Positions 10,701-20,920 of a stretch of 64,000 bases of DNA are shown in pieces (position 1 is the first letter of the stretch; every line of letters begins with the position of its first letter). Below the pieces are notes generated by a model, which saw only the letters and a program-made list of their open reading frames with translations, was not told the origin of the DNA and did not search any database. Source of the DNA: Limnomonas spitsbergensis (taxonomy: Eukaryota > Chlorophyta > Chlorophyceae > Chlamydomonadales); contig JAYJMM010000021.1 of the NCBI GenBank assembly GCA_037349105.1, positions 496,001 through 560,000 of the forward strand, read 5' to 3'. A program made the position numbers and the translations under genes.

Positions 10701-13700
10701 ATGTCATCACCCCAAGGTGTCCCTGCCCTTTACCCTAATGGTTTTGTTTTCATTCACCAGGCATCAAGTGCGGCATCCCTCACCACTGAACAGGCCTAGC
10801 GTGGTTCTAGTTCCTCAGGAGCAGCAAGCCATGTTGCACACGTCTTAAACCGTTACCAAGGAAATCATGCCACGCCAATCATGCCATGGACAGTTCAACC
10901 ACAACAGGCTGGTGCTTATCTTTCCCTCCCCCTCTATACTGCAAAATGTTGTTCTCCCGCCCCAAACCCCAATCTGCCATGCATCACCCAACGTACTCCT
11001 GTGCCCCAAGCTGGGATCTCCCACCCCATACTTCTCACATGTTGGAATATCCAACCCCACATGGTCATCTGTTGAGATCTACCCCTCCACATGCTGCCAT
11101 GATGTTGCTCTCCCAGCCACCCACACTCGTGCTACTTTTCTCCTTTGCCCCGCCATGTATGAACCTGGGGCCTGTCCCCCCCATACCTACTGCCATGCAT
11201 GAACCTGTGGCCTGTCCCCCCCCCATACGTACTGCCATGCATCACCCTGTGCCCTGCCCCACCCCTACCTGCTGGAACCTCCTCTCCAGTGCAGGGTCCT
11301 TCTCGATGAACTTGCGGTACTTGTCCAGAGTGGTTGCCCCCATGCAGCGCAGCTCTCCGCGACTCAGTAACGGCTTGAGCAGGATGGATGCATCCATGAC
11401 ACCGCCCCCCTGCTGTGCGTTGGGTCCCGTCACGGTGTGGATATCGTCGATGAACAGGATGAACCTGGAGGTGTTGCATGGTGTTGCATAAGCTGGCCAT
11501 TTAATTGCATAAGCTGGTCAGTGGAGGTGTTGCATGGTGTTGCATAAGCTGGCCATGAAATTGCATAGGCTGGTCAGTGGAGGTGTTGCATGGTGTTGCA
11601 TAAGCTGGTCAGTGGAGGTGTTTCATGGTGTTGCATAAGCTGGCCATTAAATTGCATAAGCTGGTCAGTGGAGGTGTTGCATGGTGTTGCATAAGCTGGT
11701 CAGTGGAGGTGTTGCATGGTGTTGCATAAGCTGGTCAGTGGAGGTGTTTCATGGTGTTGCATAAGCTGGCCATTAAATTTCAAAAGCTGGTCAGTGGAGG
11801 TGTTGCATGGTGTTGCATAAGCTGGCCATTTAATTGCAAAAGCTGGTCAGAGGAGGTGTTGCATGGTGTATTGGTGTTGCACAGGCTGGACAGTGGAGGT
11901 GTTGCATAAGTTGGCCATTGAATTGCAAAAGCTGGTCAGTGGAGGTGTTGCATGGTGTTGCATAAGCTGGTCAGTGGAGGTGTTGCATGGTGTTGCATAA
12001 GCTGGTCAGTGGAGGTATTCAATACACTGATACACAGGCCAGTCAGGGGAGGTGTTGCATTCTAGGCTTGTAGAGGAGGCTATCTTTACGGTACCCTCCC
12101 CCCCACCCCTCATATTTGCCGGCCATCCTGGTTTGCCATTGACCTTGGGGCTGCAGGGGCCTATTCAGCCACCTTCCGCCTGCCCCTGGCATATTGGGCC
12201 CCTCAGCAATGAATCGCTTGGGGCCCAAGGGCATCTCCCCTCTGCTCAAGGGCTAGTCAGCTGGTGGGTGCTGTGGACAGGCTGCTCAGGATAGGCTGCT
12301 GTTAAGTGAGGACAGGCTTCTAGGGACAGGCTGCAGTAATCTGTATTTTTACTTGTTTTCTGATTTAAATAATACTGAAAACGGAGACAATACACAGGGT
12401 ACGGTAGAGGGAAAGGCTAGGGGGACTACCTGGGAGGCAATGCACATTACTCCTAAAAATAAATGACACTGCTTACTGCAGCTGTGCATTTCGCCATTGT
12501 ACGCAGCAGTGTTATGTCATGCTGCTGTGTTTAGCATTGCAATGAACTGCTCATGTGCACAGCCGTGCATTGTGCACTATGACAGGTGGGATAATGATCT
12601 GAAACAGATGCCGCGGGTATACCTAAAACCTGCTTACACTCAATCAGAACATTTCATCTGTTATGCCCAGGTTCCCCCCGGGCGTAGGCTGGGCCTTGCC
12701 TCTGAGACGCCATCAAAAGCTCTATTCCAAAGTGTGGTCAGTCTTTCCACTTGAAAAGTGGATAACAATAATGGAAATGCTGTCTCCATCCCAGCCATGT
12801 ATCGGTGTATGATGAGACAGAGGAGAGCAAATCCGCCAACCCACTCTCAATCTATCCACTCGGTCCTACTCACTCCCTCAATTTATCCAATTAGTCAATC
12901 TAGCCACTCACAAGTACTTTCTTGAACACACCCATGCATACTATGATGTAGGAGAGAGAGGAGCTCGCCTGGAGGATATCCGTCCCACTCACTTCCTTGG
13001 AGACTCGTCAGTCACTGCCGTCAGCTCCTGCAGCACGCCCTTCATGCGTTCCTCAAACTCCCCAGGCATGAATGCACCTGAAAGGCATAACAGGGACATT
13101 GTCGAGTGTCAACCACACAACAGCAAACGGGGGCATGCAGTGCAGGAAGCGTACTCATCAAAAGAGGTAGCAGGAGGGAAAGAAAGGGACGATGGCCAGG
13201 TGTTTGGAACCACGGGGTTCTTCTGGGTGTGGAAGTGCTGAGGATCCTCATAAAGTCATGAAGCAGGTTGTCAGTGTGGCAGTGTTCGAGGACGGATGTT
13301 CCTTAAGCCTGAGACTGAGCTGTGTTCTTGACCAGTCTTATTTTCTGTGTACATAAGATACATTTCAGCTGCGTCCCGCTTGCCTCCCGGGGTCCTGAAA
13401 TAACGCGGTCGCTCACCTGCCATGAGCATGCCCATGTCCAGAGCCATGACGGCGCAGTCCTTGAGCACATCGGGAACGTCCCCCGCAGCGATGCGCAGCG
13501 CCAGGCCGTCCACAAGCGCGGTCTTCCCCACACCTGGATCCCCCAAGATGACCGGGTTGTTTTTGGTACGCCTGGAGAGAATGTTGATCACACTGCGAAG
13601 GGAGCGGAGGCAGGCCAGCAGTGGGAGGAGAGGCGGGTGAAACAGGCCAGCAGGAGTTTCTGTAGTGAGGGGAGCTCGCTGCGCGTCAGCAGGTCGTGTT

Positions 13701-15087
13701 GCGCGCATGATGCTTTCAGATTCATACCAGTCCATAACCGCGTCAAGTCAAATGACAAGGCAGGTGGGTGCTGGATGATCGTCTCCATAGGTTTGAAAAT
13801 TTGAAGCCTCACCAAGTATGTTTAATCACAAATCCCTTCGGCCCCGCAACCTGGCAAAACCCTAGATCCATAAGCACCCGCAATGCGGGTATACTGCGCT
13901 GATGCCATACCCGTTAACCTTAACACCCACCATCTGGCCCTGCCATCCGGCCAAACCATAAAGACCAGTGAAGAGGTCCTGAGGAATCACAACCTAAACC
14001 TTTAACCCCTAAGCAACCGCAATGAGTTCATACCCTGCAACCTGTGTACACGCAATGATGTCTTACCGGCGCAGCTCATCATTCCTTCCGATCACAGGGT
14101 CCAGCTTCCCTGCTTTGGCCAAGGCCGTGAGGTCTCGCGCATACTTGGTGAGCGCAGTCTGCTGCTCAGGCATGAGCTCCTCGTTGTTTGTGCCTCTGCA
14201 CAAGCAGTGTCAGGCAGGGGCATGAGTAGGGGGCCAAAATTGGGCCAGGAAAACTGCAAGCAGGGCAAACTAAGGTCACTAGGAAGTGTCGGGCTTGCTA
14301 CACCAAGGGTCTTTCGCACCTGTTGAACATGATCCGGCTCTTCCTAATGGCCTGCTTGACCTGGTCTTCAGTCAGGCCCTCTGCACACTGCAGGATCTCC
14401 GTGAACCTGAGAAACCAGGGTAGGTACACTTCGTTGGACGGCCCATGCAGAAGGACTGGTTAGGATGACCCATGCAGAGGCGCTCGATTGGATGGCCCAT
14501 GCCGAACAACAGGATTCTTTAGCAGTGTGATCCACAGCATGCGGGTTCATGCTGCCACTGCTGCTGCTGCTGCCGCCTGCTAAATCTGCAAGCTGGGTTC
14601 AGACTTCCTTCTGAGAGCCCATGTGCCAGGCGAATGGGTGGGTAAAGTGGCTGGGTAGCTGAATGTTGTGTACCTTTGGTTTTCAGCTAACGCCAGAACC
14701 ATGTGCTCCACTGTGAATTTCTCATCGTTCATGGCCTTCCTGTGATGATGAGCTCTAGAAAGCAAGCGGTCCACCTGCTCTTTATGTTTCGCCTGTTAAC
14801 CAGCGGGCGCGTGATGTCAGCGATCCACAATGTCACAGCATCAGCTGAATCGAACTATTGCTGTTTGCGTTCACCTCATCCAGATCCCCAGCTTCAGCTG
14901 GAGCTGCCGGCGTTTCGGCTGCGGCTTCTGCGGGTTGCGCCGCTGCTGCCAATGAGCGGCTCTTTGCTGCGGTAGATTGGTTGGACCACAGCATAAACAT
15001 CGCCACCGCAATGCCGGCGAAGAAGCCATTGAGGTTAGTGCCGATCAACTCCGACAGTTTGCGAGTTAGGGACTTCACCGCGTCCAT
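1794..15087 (-). CDS. Membrane-anchored ClpB/HSP100-like AAA+ disaggregase, 19 exons, 920 aa
   Basis: Exons, first to last: 15087-14875, 14792-14674, 14406-14320, 14195-14067, 13592-13417, 13077-12993, 11464-11269, 10304-10143, 10016-9954, 9406-9189, 8547-8449, 8261-8149, 7658-7470, 6721-6570, 5952-5818, 3792-3646, 3267-3121, 2648-2511, 1988-1794. All junctions are GT-AG and in phase, giving 920 codons plus stop. Family role: a hexameric ATPase that threads and unfolds aggregated proteins. Residues 19-35 are hydrophobic ([13 protein letters not shown]), followed by an Ala/Pro-rich linker. Residues 72-140 resemble only the second half of the Clp N-domain. D1 has Walker [10 protein letters not shown] (200-208), but FIDD (D276-D277) where FIDE is usual and FMPG (244-247) where KYRG is usual. 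A coiled M-domain spans roughly 410-530. D2 is canonical: GPTGVGKT (614-621), pore GYVG (661-664), FDE (685-687), sensor IMTSNLGS and GARPVKR. The start is the first ATG of the frame; an upstream in-frame stretch lacks one. The compartment is unknown. Confidence 0.9.
2768..2912 (+). repeat. Dispersed short repeat family A, copy 1
   Basis: This copy runs from CAGCTAC to about GTAGCC...AATAAATAATCACTGGC and contains CTTGCTGC...GGCCACC...AGGCCGGTCCAGGTTTCGTCCCAAT, the signature shared by about ten other places in the window. The roughly inverted CAGCTA/TAGCTG ends suggest a MITE-like or SINE-like element. It lies in a ClpB-like intron. Confidence 0.5.
3758..3943 (-). repeat. 63-bp x3 tandem duplication spanning the 5' splice edge of ClpB-like exon 16
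   Basis: The motif ATGATGATGGCATTC recurs at 3758, 3821 and 3884, exactly 63 bp apart. The first copy is the genuine start of exon 16 (peptide [11 protein letters not shown] on the minus strand). The two further copies lie in the upstream intron and repeat both coding bases and acceptor. Because 63 is a multiple of three, the minus-strand frame stays open from exon 16 through both copies to about 4002. Confidence 0.85.
4196..4310 (-). repeat. Dispersed short repeat family A, copy 2 (reverse), joining the 31-bp array
   Basis: Contains CCATTGGGACCGAACCTTGACCG and GGCCGGTGACC...GCAGCAGGGCC, the reverse complement of the family A core. Its far end runs directly into the 31-bp satellite, which may have grown from the element's GTAGCT end (inference). 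Confidence 0.5.
4289..5530. repeat. 31-bp minisatellite, about 40 copies, in a ClpB-like intron
   Basis: The unit is TCTGCCAGCTAGGTTGTAGC followed by TTAAGTGTGGC. It is almost perfectly conserved over 1.24 kb, with one recurrent G/A change (GTGGCTC or GTAGCTC) and rare TTAA to TTAC changes. The edge copies are the most diverged (CCAGTCGGG at the left). It lies between exons 16 and 15 and contributes no coding sequence. Confidence 0.97.
5684..5835 (-). repeat. Degenerate copies of the 3' edge and donor of ClpB-like exon 15
   Basis: The true exon end (minus strand, ATATTGGATGATGG...TCACAG, then GTATGTTG) lies at 5818 and above. Just downstream in the transcript are two weaker copies. One ends TCACAG/GTATGTTG near 5764. 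The other contains ATCTTAGATGATGGGTGTG and a GTGTGTTG donor-like site near 5688. Confidence 0.6.
6434..6690 (-). repeat. About 128-bp tandem duplication of the 3' edge of ClpB-like exon 14
   Basis: The block from CCTCTGACCTCAT through GGTGGCGCCCCGATCAGCT (start 6434) recurs at about 6562 with moderate divergence. The second copy is the genuine end of exon 14, encoding the GAPPGYVG pore loop. The first is a decayed intronic copy that includes the donor and flanking GGCCTGCCCTA sequence. Confidence 0.7.
6701..7400 (-). repeat. 100-bp x7 repeat carrying the acceptor and Walker A codons of ClpB-like exon 14
   Basis: CAGCTCAGTCTTGCCAACAC followed by CTG recurs at 6701, 6801, 6901, 7001, 7101, 7201 and 7301. 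The 6701 copy is the genuine first bases of exon 14 (minus strand: acceptor, then codons for GVGKTEL). Six extra copies lie in the intron, nearly identical except the last, each with a poly-G tract. Each repeats a 3' splice site plus about 20 coding bases, so the primary transcript carries six decoy acceptors before the real one. Confidence 0.95.
8632..8681. repeat. Short 18-bp x3 repeat
   Basis: AGAATGAGGGATTGTC occurs twice and ACAATGAGGG once in tandem, inside a ClpB-like intron. Confidence 0.7.
9085..9205 (-). repeat. Copy of the 3' edge and donor of ClpB-like exon 10
   Basis: GCAGTCACCCACCTGTCC marks the real donor (minus strand GGACAG/GTGGGTGACTGC at 9189). GCAGTCACCCACCTGTTC recurs about 90 bp away near 9091, giving a second donor-like GTGGGTGACTGC in the intron. 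Confidence 0.6.
9600..9712 (-). repeat. Dispersed short repeat family A, copy in reverse orientation
   Basis: Contains GACCGGCC...AGCTTGCTGCATCATGGCC...CAGCTAC. Its reverse complement gives GATGCAGCAAGC...GGCCGGTCA...TGGTCC, matching the other copies. A further partial forward copy lies at about 8960-9060 (GGTCGGTCAAGGTTTGG). Confidence 0.45.
11465..12062 (-). repeat. Imperfect GTTGCATAAGCTGG repeats in a ClpB-like intron
   Basis: About a dozen interspersed copies of GGAGGTGTTGCATGGTGTTG and CATAAGCTGGTCAGT with variable spacers (GGCCATTTAATTGCA). The array begins at the acceptor of exon 7 (11464) and fills the adjacent 600 bp of intron. Confidence 0.85.
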
Positions 15088-17160
15088 CGCGTGTGCCGGC
15101 GTGATCAAACTAGCAGTCAATGCAGGACGAAATATGCTATCGGGTATTGTACTGATCACCTGCACAGCACCTTCTAGACCTACGATGTTTTGTGGTCACC
15201 CCTGGTCACACTTCTATTCAGACCGCATATCAACAAACGGGCAGACTCTTCCGAGACTCTCCGGACCTATGAAGTGGATGACCGTGCCCCGCATGCTTCA
15301 GTTTCTAAGCAGTGTTTCATATACGGTAGTCACAAGTACTATATAGTCATTCCTGTGACGATTGTGCCACTCAACCTGGTCCATGCATCCCGCGCGCGTC
15401 GGTCAGCTTTCTGGCATCCCGGATCAAGCCGGACCAACTGCTTATATCGGCTGATGTTATCCTGGCTGGGCCCTGGTGTGTTCAGGCCGTAGCCCGGCTT
15501 TGGGCTCAGGACTTGGTAGTGTTGCACAGGGGAGGTGCAAGGTAGTGTTGCATGCATGGAGAAGTGCATGGTAGTGCTATGAGGAAGTTGGGGGAGTGTA
15601 TGGTATTGCTGCATGGGCAGCTGTGCATGGTATGGTAGTATTTATCGGGCAGAGTCATGTGTTGCATGTTGAGGGGTCTAGGCCTCTAGGGCATGGATGC
15701 AATGCAGTTGACATGGGAAGCTGTTTGATAAGTGCAGGGCCCGCAATCATGGCGGTAGTGTGATGTTTATGTCGAAGGGCAGAAGGGGCCAGAGCAAGCT
15801 CCAGTCACCAAATAACCCTATGAAAAATTAGGATAATTAAGTGGCGACCTATGGGCCATCCCTTCCCTTCATTATTCTAAAATAAGATATACTACACTTG
15901 ATCTTGTGGCTTTCAACAACCTACGGAAACACCCTAAATCCCAACTGTCCGGCTGGAAACTCAAGGGAAGACGACGAGAAAAAGAGGGTCATCAGGGACA
16001 GGCTGAAATAAAAAAGAAGTCTGAATCCTCAGCCCTCTGAAATTCTCTACAACTTCAAAACCGGTACCCACATACCGGTATTGTAATTTTAGATCCCGAT
16101 CAAGATGAGTGGCGGTGGGAATGGAGGGCGTACATGCCAGTACTTAGCCAAGCCCTGGCTACCTAAGACCAGCCTTCCCAATACTTCCGCACTCCCTCCG
16201 CCCACGCCCACTGCAGTGCATTACCATTTGTAGATACTGATCAGGGTTACTCTCTACAGATTAGCTAAGGGGGGTGGCGGGTATAAAGTTTTGGCCTGGA
16301 TTTGTCCAGGATTTGCGTGCTCAATGTTGGACCAACCCGAGGAACACACACACACACACACACACACACCAGGAGTGTACCAGGTCACAGCCTCCTGGGT
16401 GCAGCTATACCTTGGACCGTATGGGGAGAAATCATCAGGTACATGGTTACTACGGTTGATAAGGTATAGGCCATTAGGGCCGGAGCAGGCAGAGTACAAT
16501 GACCAAGAAGCCTTTTTCAGCAACGATGTGTACGATAGCCTCATAGCCGCCGTCAGCCGCTAGGACAATTGAAGGGTGGTCCGGTCAAGTCAGCAGCCAG
16601 CGTACGATATCCATGAGGCCATTGGAGGCCGCTGATCAAGTCCCTCTGCTGTCACAAGCACGGGCCGGATGCTCAGGGGTTTCCAGTAGCATGCGTGCGA
16701 TATCCATGCGACTTTTGGAAACGGAGGCTCGCAGCGCACAGCTGCAGAGTATCATTTGAAAGCAAGAAATCAGGGCACATCAAGGCATGAAAAAACAAAG
16801 ACAACAACGATTTGAGGGGGGGGGCTCTGGGATTGCTCTGGGTCTTGTCATCACATGACTCTCAGTCAAACAAAGTGTGGAAGCAATGTGGGTTTTGCAA
16901 GCTTGAACAGAAAAGCACACAGGGTACAGGCCTGCCATGAGCCAGCAGTGATGATGATGAGGCTTAGGAGTGTTTGTTTTTAGCCCAAGAGAAAGAACTG
17001 ATATGAGGCGGCAACGTGGGGGGTTACGCTGGGGGTCTCCCTCCCAGGAAAAAATTCCCAAATTTTCCAATTAAAGGCATCAGATTGAGACCATGACTGC
17101 ACCAGGGGGGGAGGGGGGGGGGCAAAATAAAGTTATTATACCGAACCCCATCCCTTTAAG
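15088..17160. other. Upstream flank of the ClpB-like gene; no gene recognised
   Basis: This should hold the ClpB-like promoter, but I see no defined element. Loose repeats of GGTAGTGTTGCATG lie at 15515-15650. A (CA)n microsatellite lies at 16344-16369. One copy of a second dispersed repeat (TTTTTAGCCCAAGAGAAAG...GATATGAGGCGGCAACGTGG) lies at about 16975-17095. The remainder holds nothing I can support. Confidence 0.5.
16344..16369. repeat. (CA)n microsatellite
   Basis: Thirteen dinucleotides of AC without interruption. Confidence 0.97.
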
Positions 17161-18787
17161 TTATAGAGCTGGACGAGAGCTATCTAAGTCTGTTCTCAAA
17201 TTTGTTTTTGGTCCAAGAGAAGGATCCGATTTGAGGCGGGAATGTGGAGGCTGATGTGGAGGTAGGCTTGGGGACGCCCCCAAAGGAAAATTTCCCATTT
17301 TTTTTCTTCTGGGCATCAGATTGAGAAGATATGTAAACCGCTGCGTTCCCCATGTCAAATGCTGTCGATTTCCACCATCAAATGTGGCATACAATAAGAT
17401 CATATCCCCTTGCTTGCCATATCGGCATAGGGGATAGGGGGAGCAGCATCACAAAATACAAGTACCGGTACTACTGTGATTCACTGAATGCATCCCATCC
17501 ACAAGCCAAAGAAAGCAGTCTATACCAAAACGGTATAGGACGTATGGCATAAGCTATGGATGATAGACTGCCTATGCGATCCTCGTGGCAAAGTCTTAAA
17601 CTTCACAGATAGCGCTCTGAGGAAATCCCTACACTCCATGGCCATTTTGCTATCCCCGATTTGCCATGATACCCCCCAGCAGTTGGAGGACCCACCTCCC
17701 GGCAGTTGAAAATTTTTCAGCTGGAGCAGGGTACCACAGTGGGTAGCTGAAATGAATCCTAAATAATAATGTTGCTCCCTTGGGCCCGGATAAAAAGGCT
17801 TGTAGCCTGTGGCCTGTGGGCATCCATCTTTTCAGTTGGGACGGGAGGAATGGATAGAAAAAAATGATGAAGTGGAGAAGGGACAAAAGGCTAAGAATTA
17901 GGGACTTTCAAAACAAGGGCTGGTCAAAGGAATCCTCAGCCTCTAAAACGCCTGAACCTCAACAATATGTACCACAGCTTCCTCGAGAGATAGGGCGTCC
18001 CCCCATACCTGCTCTGGAAAAGCTCGTTAAAATCTGTGGCACCGTCTAGAGGAGCACGCTCATACTCGCTCCCTTAACTTTGCCTGCATGCTAGGGCATG
18101 GGGAGCAAGCATGAATGTCAGTGGCGCGTCCTCCTCACGTTCGGCGCCTCCACTAGCACAGGCTGTCCCCTGGCCGACGCTTGCGTCGCGGTGCTGACCG
18201 CTGCGCCGTCTTCTATCCCAGGCCTGGCCGTGCTCATTCCGTCGGGCCGCAGCCTGAAGTTTGTCTGCACGTGAGCACTCCCTGTTGCAGGTGTGGCCCT
18301 GGCTTGCGCCAGCAAGGTGCCCACCGTCAGCTGTAACTAGGTGCCATGGGTTGCCGCAGATCAATTGATCATTGCTAGCTTAACTATCAAGCATTTACAC
18401 TCCATGGCCACTGAATTATAAGACCAGTACTGATATTTCAGATTTGTCTTGGGCTGGTTCAATCAGGGTAAATGGACAGCAGCTGATATCACACTGGGCA
18501 TCAATATGCAAACCAACCACAGACAGCAACAATATCATGATGTGTAGTGTTCAATCTCATACCGTCTGCAAAAATATGATAATCAAAATCACATGTGGTG
18601 GAGCATCCCAATCAGCATGTAGGCAATATAGTGCACTGGTTTAGGAACCATTCAGGCATTACCGGTACTTGCCATAGGCCATGATGTAGCTGGACATTAG
18701 CTGAATTACCAGAAAATAAGTGTTGGCCACATGCACATTGCAAGATAAGTGTGGACAGGTGAATTGATAGGTGTGCCATGTGACGGT

Positions 18788-18803
18788 GGTGTTTAAAAAC
18801 ACC
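18788..18803 (-). terminator. Histone-type 3' stem-loop of the H3 relic
   Basis: Minus strand GGTGTTTTTAAACACC: a 6-bp stem with a 4-nt loop (or longer A/T pairing), as in the other histone genes here. It follows directly after the truncated H3 frame. Confidence 0.7.
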
Positions 18804-18815
18804 GGTTTGGTCGAC

Positions 18816-19028
18816 GGACCAGGCGCTGGAAGGGCAGCTTGCGGATGAGCAGCTCGTTGGACTTCTGGTACTTGCGGATCTCACGCCGGGCGACAGTGCT
18901 AGGGCGGTAGCGATGCATCTTCACGCCTCCGGTGGTAGGGGCGCTCTTACGAGCTGCCTTTGTCGCCAGCTGATTTCTTGGGACCTTGCCTCCGGTGGAC
19001 CCGCGGGCGGTCTGCTTGGTGTGGGCAT
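18816..19028 (-). pseudogene. Truncated histone H3 relic
   Basis: Resembles the intact H3 at 31919-32329 for about the first 69 residues ([49 protein letters not shown]). The start reads ATGCCCACACC where the intact gene has ATGGCCCGCACC, a one-base deletion that shifts the frame. Conserved residues are altered (R8-K9 region reads RGS; K37-P38 reads M). After LVR the sequence jumps straight to the 3' stem-loop, so about half the histone fold is missing. It cannot encode a working H3. Confidence 0.9.
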
Positions 19029-19260
19029 CTTGAAAATTTGAAAGGAAGTATGAGCAACTTGTGTATTGAATGAAATCGACCATACATTATCCTGCGGCAT
19101 GTAGTCCTTGTCTGCTGATCCAGGTGTATATGTGCACCGTGCACGTGGATCGGATCAGCAAACTCGGCTTTTAAGTAAATGTGATGTCATACACTCTATT
19201 CATGCAGGGTCTGATAGTCAAGCTGTCAACTATCCTCTTCATCAACCTCAATATCATACG
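19029..19260. promoter_or_regulatory. Decayed divergent histone promoter
   Basis: GTCTGCTGATCC at 19110-19121 and CGGATCAGCA at 19151-19160 keep the order and spacing of the motif pair in the intact H3/H4 intergenic region. The distal end of the second motif has changed (AAAC for GAC). Confidence 0.65.
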
Positions 19261-19544
19261 ATGCCTGGACGCGGCAATCAAGGGAGGCAAGGGACTTGGA
19301 AGGGAGGTGCCCAGGCAGCAGCCAGCGCCACCGCCAGGTCCTTCGCGACAACATCCAGGGCATCACCAAGCCTGCTATTCGCTGCCTGGCTCACCGTGGA
19401 GGCATCAAGCGTATCAGCGGCCTCATCTACGAGGAGACCCACGGAGTCCTCAAGGTCTTCCTCGAGAACGTCATCCGTGATGCTGTGAACTACACTGAGC
19501 ACTCTCGCCGCAAGACTGTCACGGCTCTGGCAGGATATGAGTAG
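19261..19544 (+). pseudogene. Truncated histone H4 relic
   Basis: Starts ATGCCTGGACGCGGCAA at the position of the intact H4 start. It carries small frameshifting insertions in the N-terminal tail, then reads clearly as H4 ([49 protein letters not shown]) in a shifted frame. After TAL the last about 20 residues are missing; a stop at 19544 follows and the sequence leads into the 48-bp repeat. No 3' stem-loop follows. Confidence 0.9.
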
Positions 19545-19577
19545 GAGAGGTATCAATCAAGACGAAGGACAGGAGAG

Positions 19578-20440
19578 GTATCAATAATAAAGCCTAGGGA
19601 GATGGGGCAGTACACCAGAACAGGCAGGGTATCAATCAAGTATAGGCAGAGGGGGCATTACAGCAGGACAGGCAGGGTATCAATCAAGTGTAGGGAGGGA
19701 GGGTGGTACAGCAGGACAGGCAGGGTATCAATCAAGTCTAGGGAGAGGGGGCAGTACAGCAGGACAGGCAGGGTATCAATCAAGTATAGGCAGAGGGGGC
19801 AGTACAACAGATCAGGCAGGGTATCAATCAAGTATAGGCAGAGGGGGCAGTACAACATGACAGGCAGGGTATCAATCAAGTGTAGGGAGGGAGGGCAGTA
19901 CAGCAGGACAGGCAGGGTATCAATCAAGTATAGACAGAGGGGGCAGTACAGCAGGACAGGCAGGGTATCAATCAAGTCTAGGGAGGGAGGGCAGTACAGC
20001 AGGACAGGCAGGGTATCAATCAAGTCTAGGGAGGGAGGGCATTACAGCAGGACAGGCAGGGTATAAATCAAGTATAGGCAGAGGGGGCAGTACAACATGA
20101 CAGGCAGGGTATCAATCAAGTATAGGCAGAGGGGGCAGTACAGCAGGACAGGCAGGGTATCAATCAAGTATAGGCAGAGGGGGCAGTACAGCAGGACAGA
20201 CAGGGTATCAATCAAGTATAGACAGAGGGGGCAGTACAGCAGGACAGGCAGGGTATTAATCAAGTCTAGGGAGGGAGGGCAGTACAGCAGGACTGGCAGG
20301 GTATTAATCAAGTCTTGGGAGGGAGGGCAGTACAGCAGGACTGGCAGGGTATCAATCAAGTGTAAGGAGGGAGGGCAGTACTGCAGGAATGGCAGGGTAC
20401 CAATTAAGTGTAGGGAGAGTCGGAGAGAGGGCAGCTGAGC
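19578..20440. repeat. 48-bp minisatellite, about 17 copies
   Basis: The unit is close to CAGGCAGGGTATCAATCAAG plus TATAGGCAGAGGGGGCAGTA plus CAGCAGGA, with two main variants (TATAGGCAGAGGG and TGTAGGGAGGGAGG). Both strands read open because 48 is divisible by three; I regard those frames as non-coding. It begins just after the truncated H4, so the array or its seed may have replaced the gene's 3' end. Confidence 0.95.
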
Positions 20441-20659
20441 AGAGCAGGCAAGGCAATGGCAGAAAAGCAGGTCAGGCATGTTTTGAATTAAGTGAGGACA
20501 GAATGAGGGGCAGTACAACATGACATGCGGGTTTCAAGTTAAGTGGAGATAGGCAGGGCAGTATAGCATGGCAGGCCATAGGGCTGCCATATCTTGATTG
20601 TGTCAAGACTTTCCATTGAGCCAGTCCACATGCGGCAACATCACCATGGTGACACTCAC

Positions 20660-20920
20660 TATTGCAGCCCTGCATCGTCCTGGGTGTTTTGAGCAGACCG
20701 TCCTCGGCAAAGGATGCATAGCCACTGTTGTAGTCAGCGTGCTTCAGCTGCAATTCAGCGACATGCTGTGCTTGCATCCTCACGCCGCAGAGACACCCCG
20801 AGGTCCCCCCCCCCCCAAGGATCCATACCTTACAGAGGTCCAGCACGTTGCTCTGGTCGTCAACGATGAGATCATCATGACCCAGTTTTCCCCCCTGCTC
20901 TGCAGCCTTGGACGCTGTTC
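20660..20920 (-). CDS. Two candidate exons of an unrecognised gene
   Basis: Minus strand. Exon 20920-20829 sits between GTGCAACAG and GTATGG and contains TASKAAEQGGKLGHDDLIVD and QSNVLDLCK. Exon 20765-20660 sits between AAGCACAG and GTGAGTG and contains HVAELQLKHADYNSGYASFA. The two join in phase 0. Flanking exons were not found: the 48-bp array lies downstream and the 29-bp array upstream, so this is either a fragment or a gene with very long repeat-filled introns. No family was recognised. Confidence 0.35.

Larger units (their letters stand above)
17161..19544. repeat. Older copy of a duplicated block containing an H3/H4 locus
   Basis: Collinear with 29578-32882. Shared landmarks, in order: TTATAGAGCT...CGAGAGCTAT, GTTTTTG..CCAAGAGA, CTTGCTTGCCATATCGGCAT, GGCATAAGCTATGGATGATAG, ACAAAAGGCT, AACAAGGG.TGGTCAAAGG, CCCCCATACCTGCTCTGGAA, GCTTGCGCCAGCAAGGTG, then the H3 and H4 genes in divergent orientation. 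In this copy both histone genes are broken, and the 445-bp insertion present in the other copy is absent. Confidence 0.8.

Noticed and set aside
16254..16563. His/Thr- or Cys/Val-rich frames
   Set aside because: Translation of the (CA)n microsatellite.
19602..20521. RVSIKYRQRGQY and LIDTLPVLLYCP repeat frames on both strands
   Set aside because: 48-bp satellite read in frame; both strands are equally open, which argues against coding.
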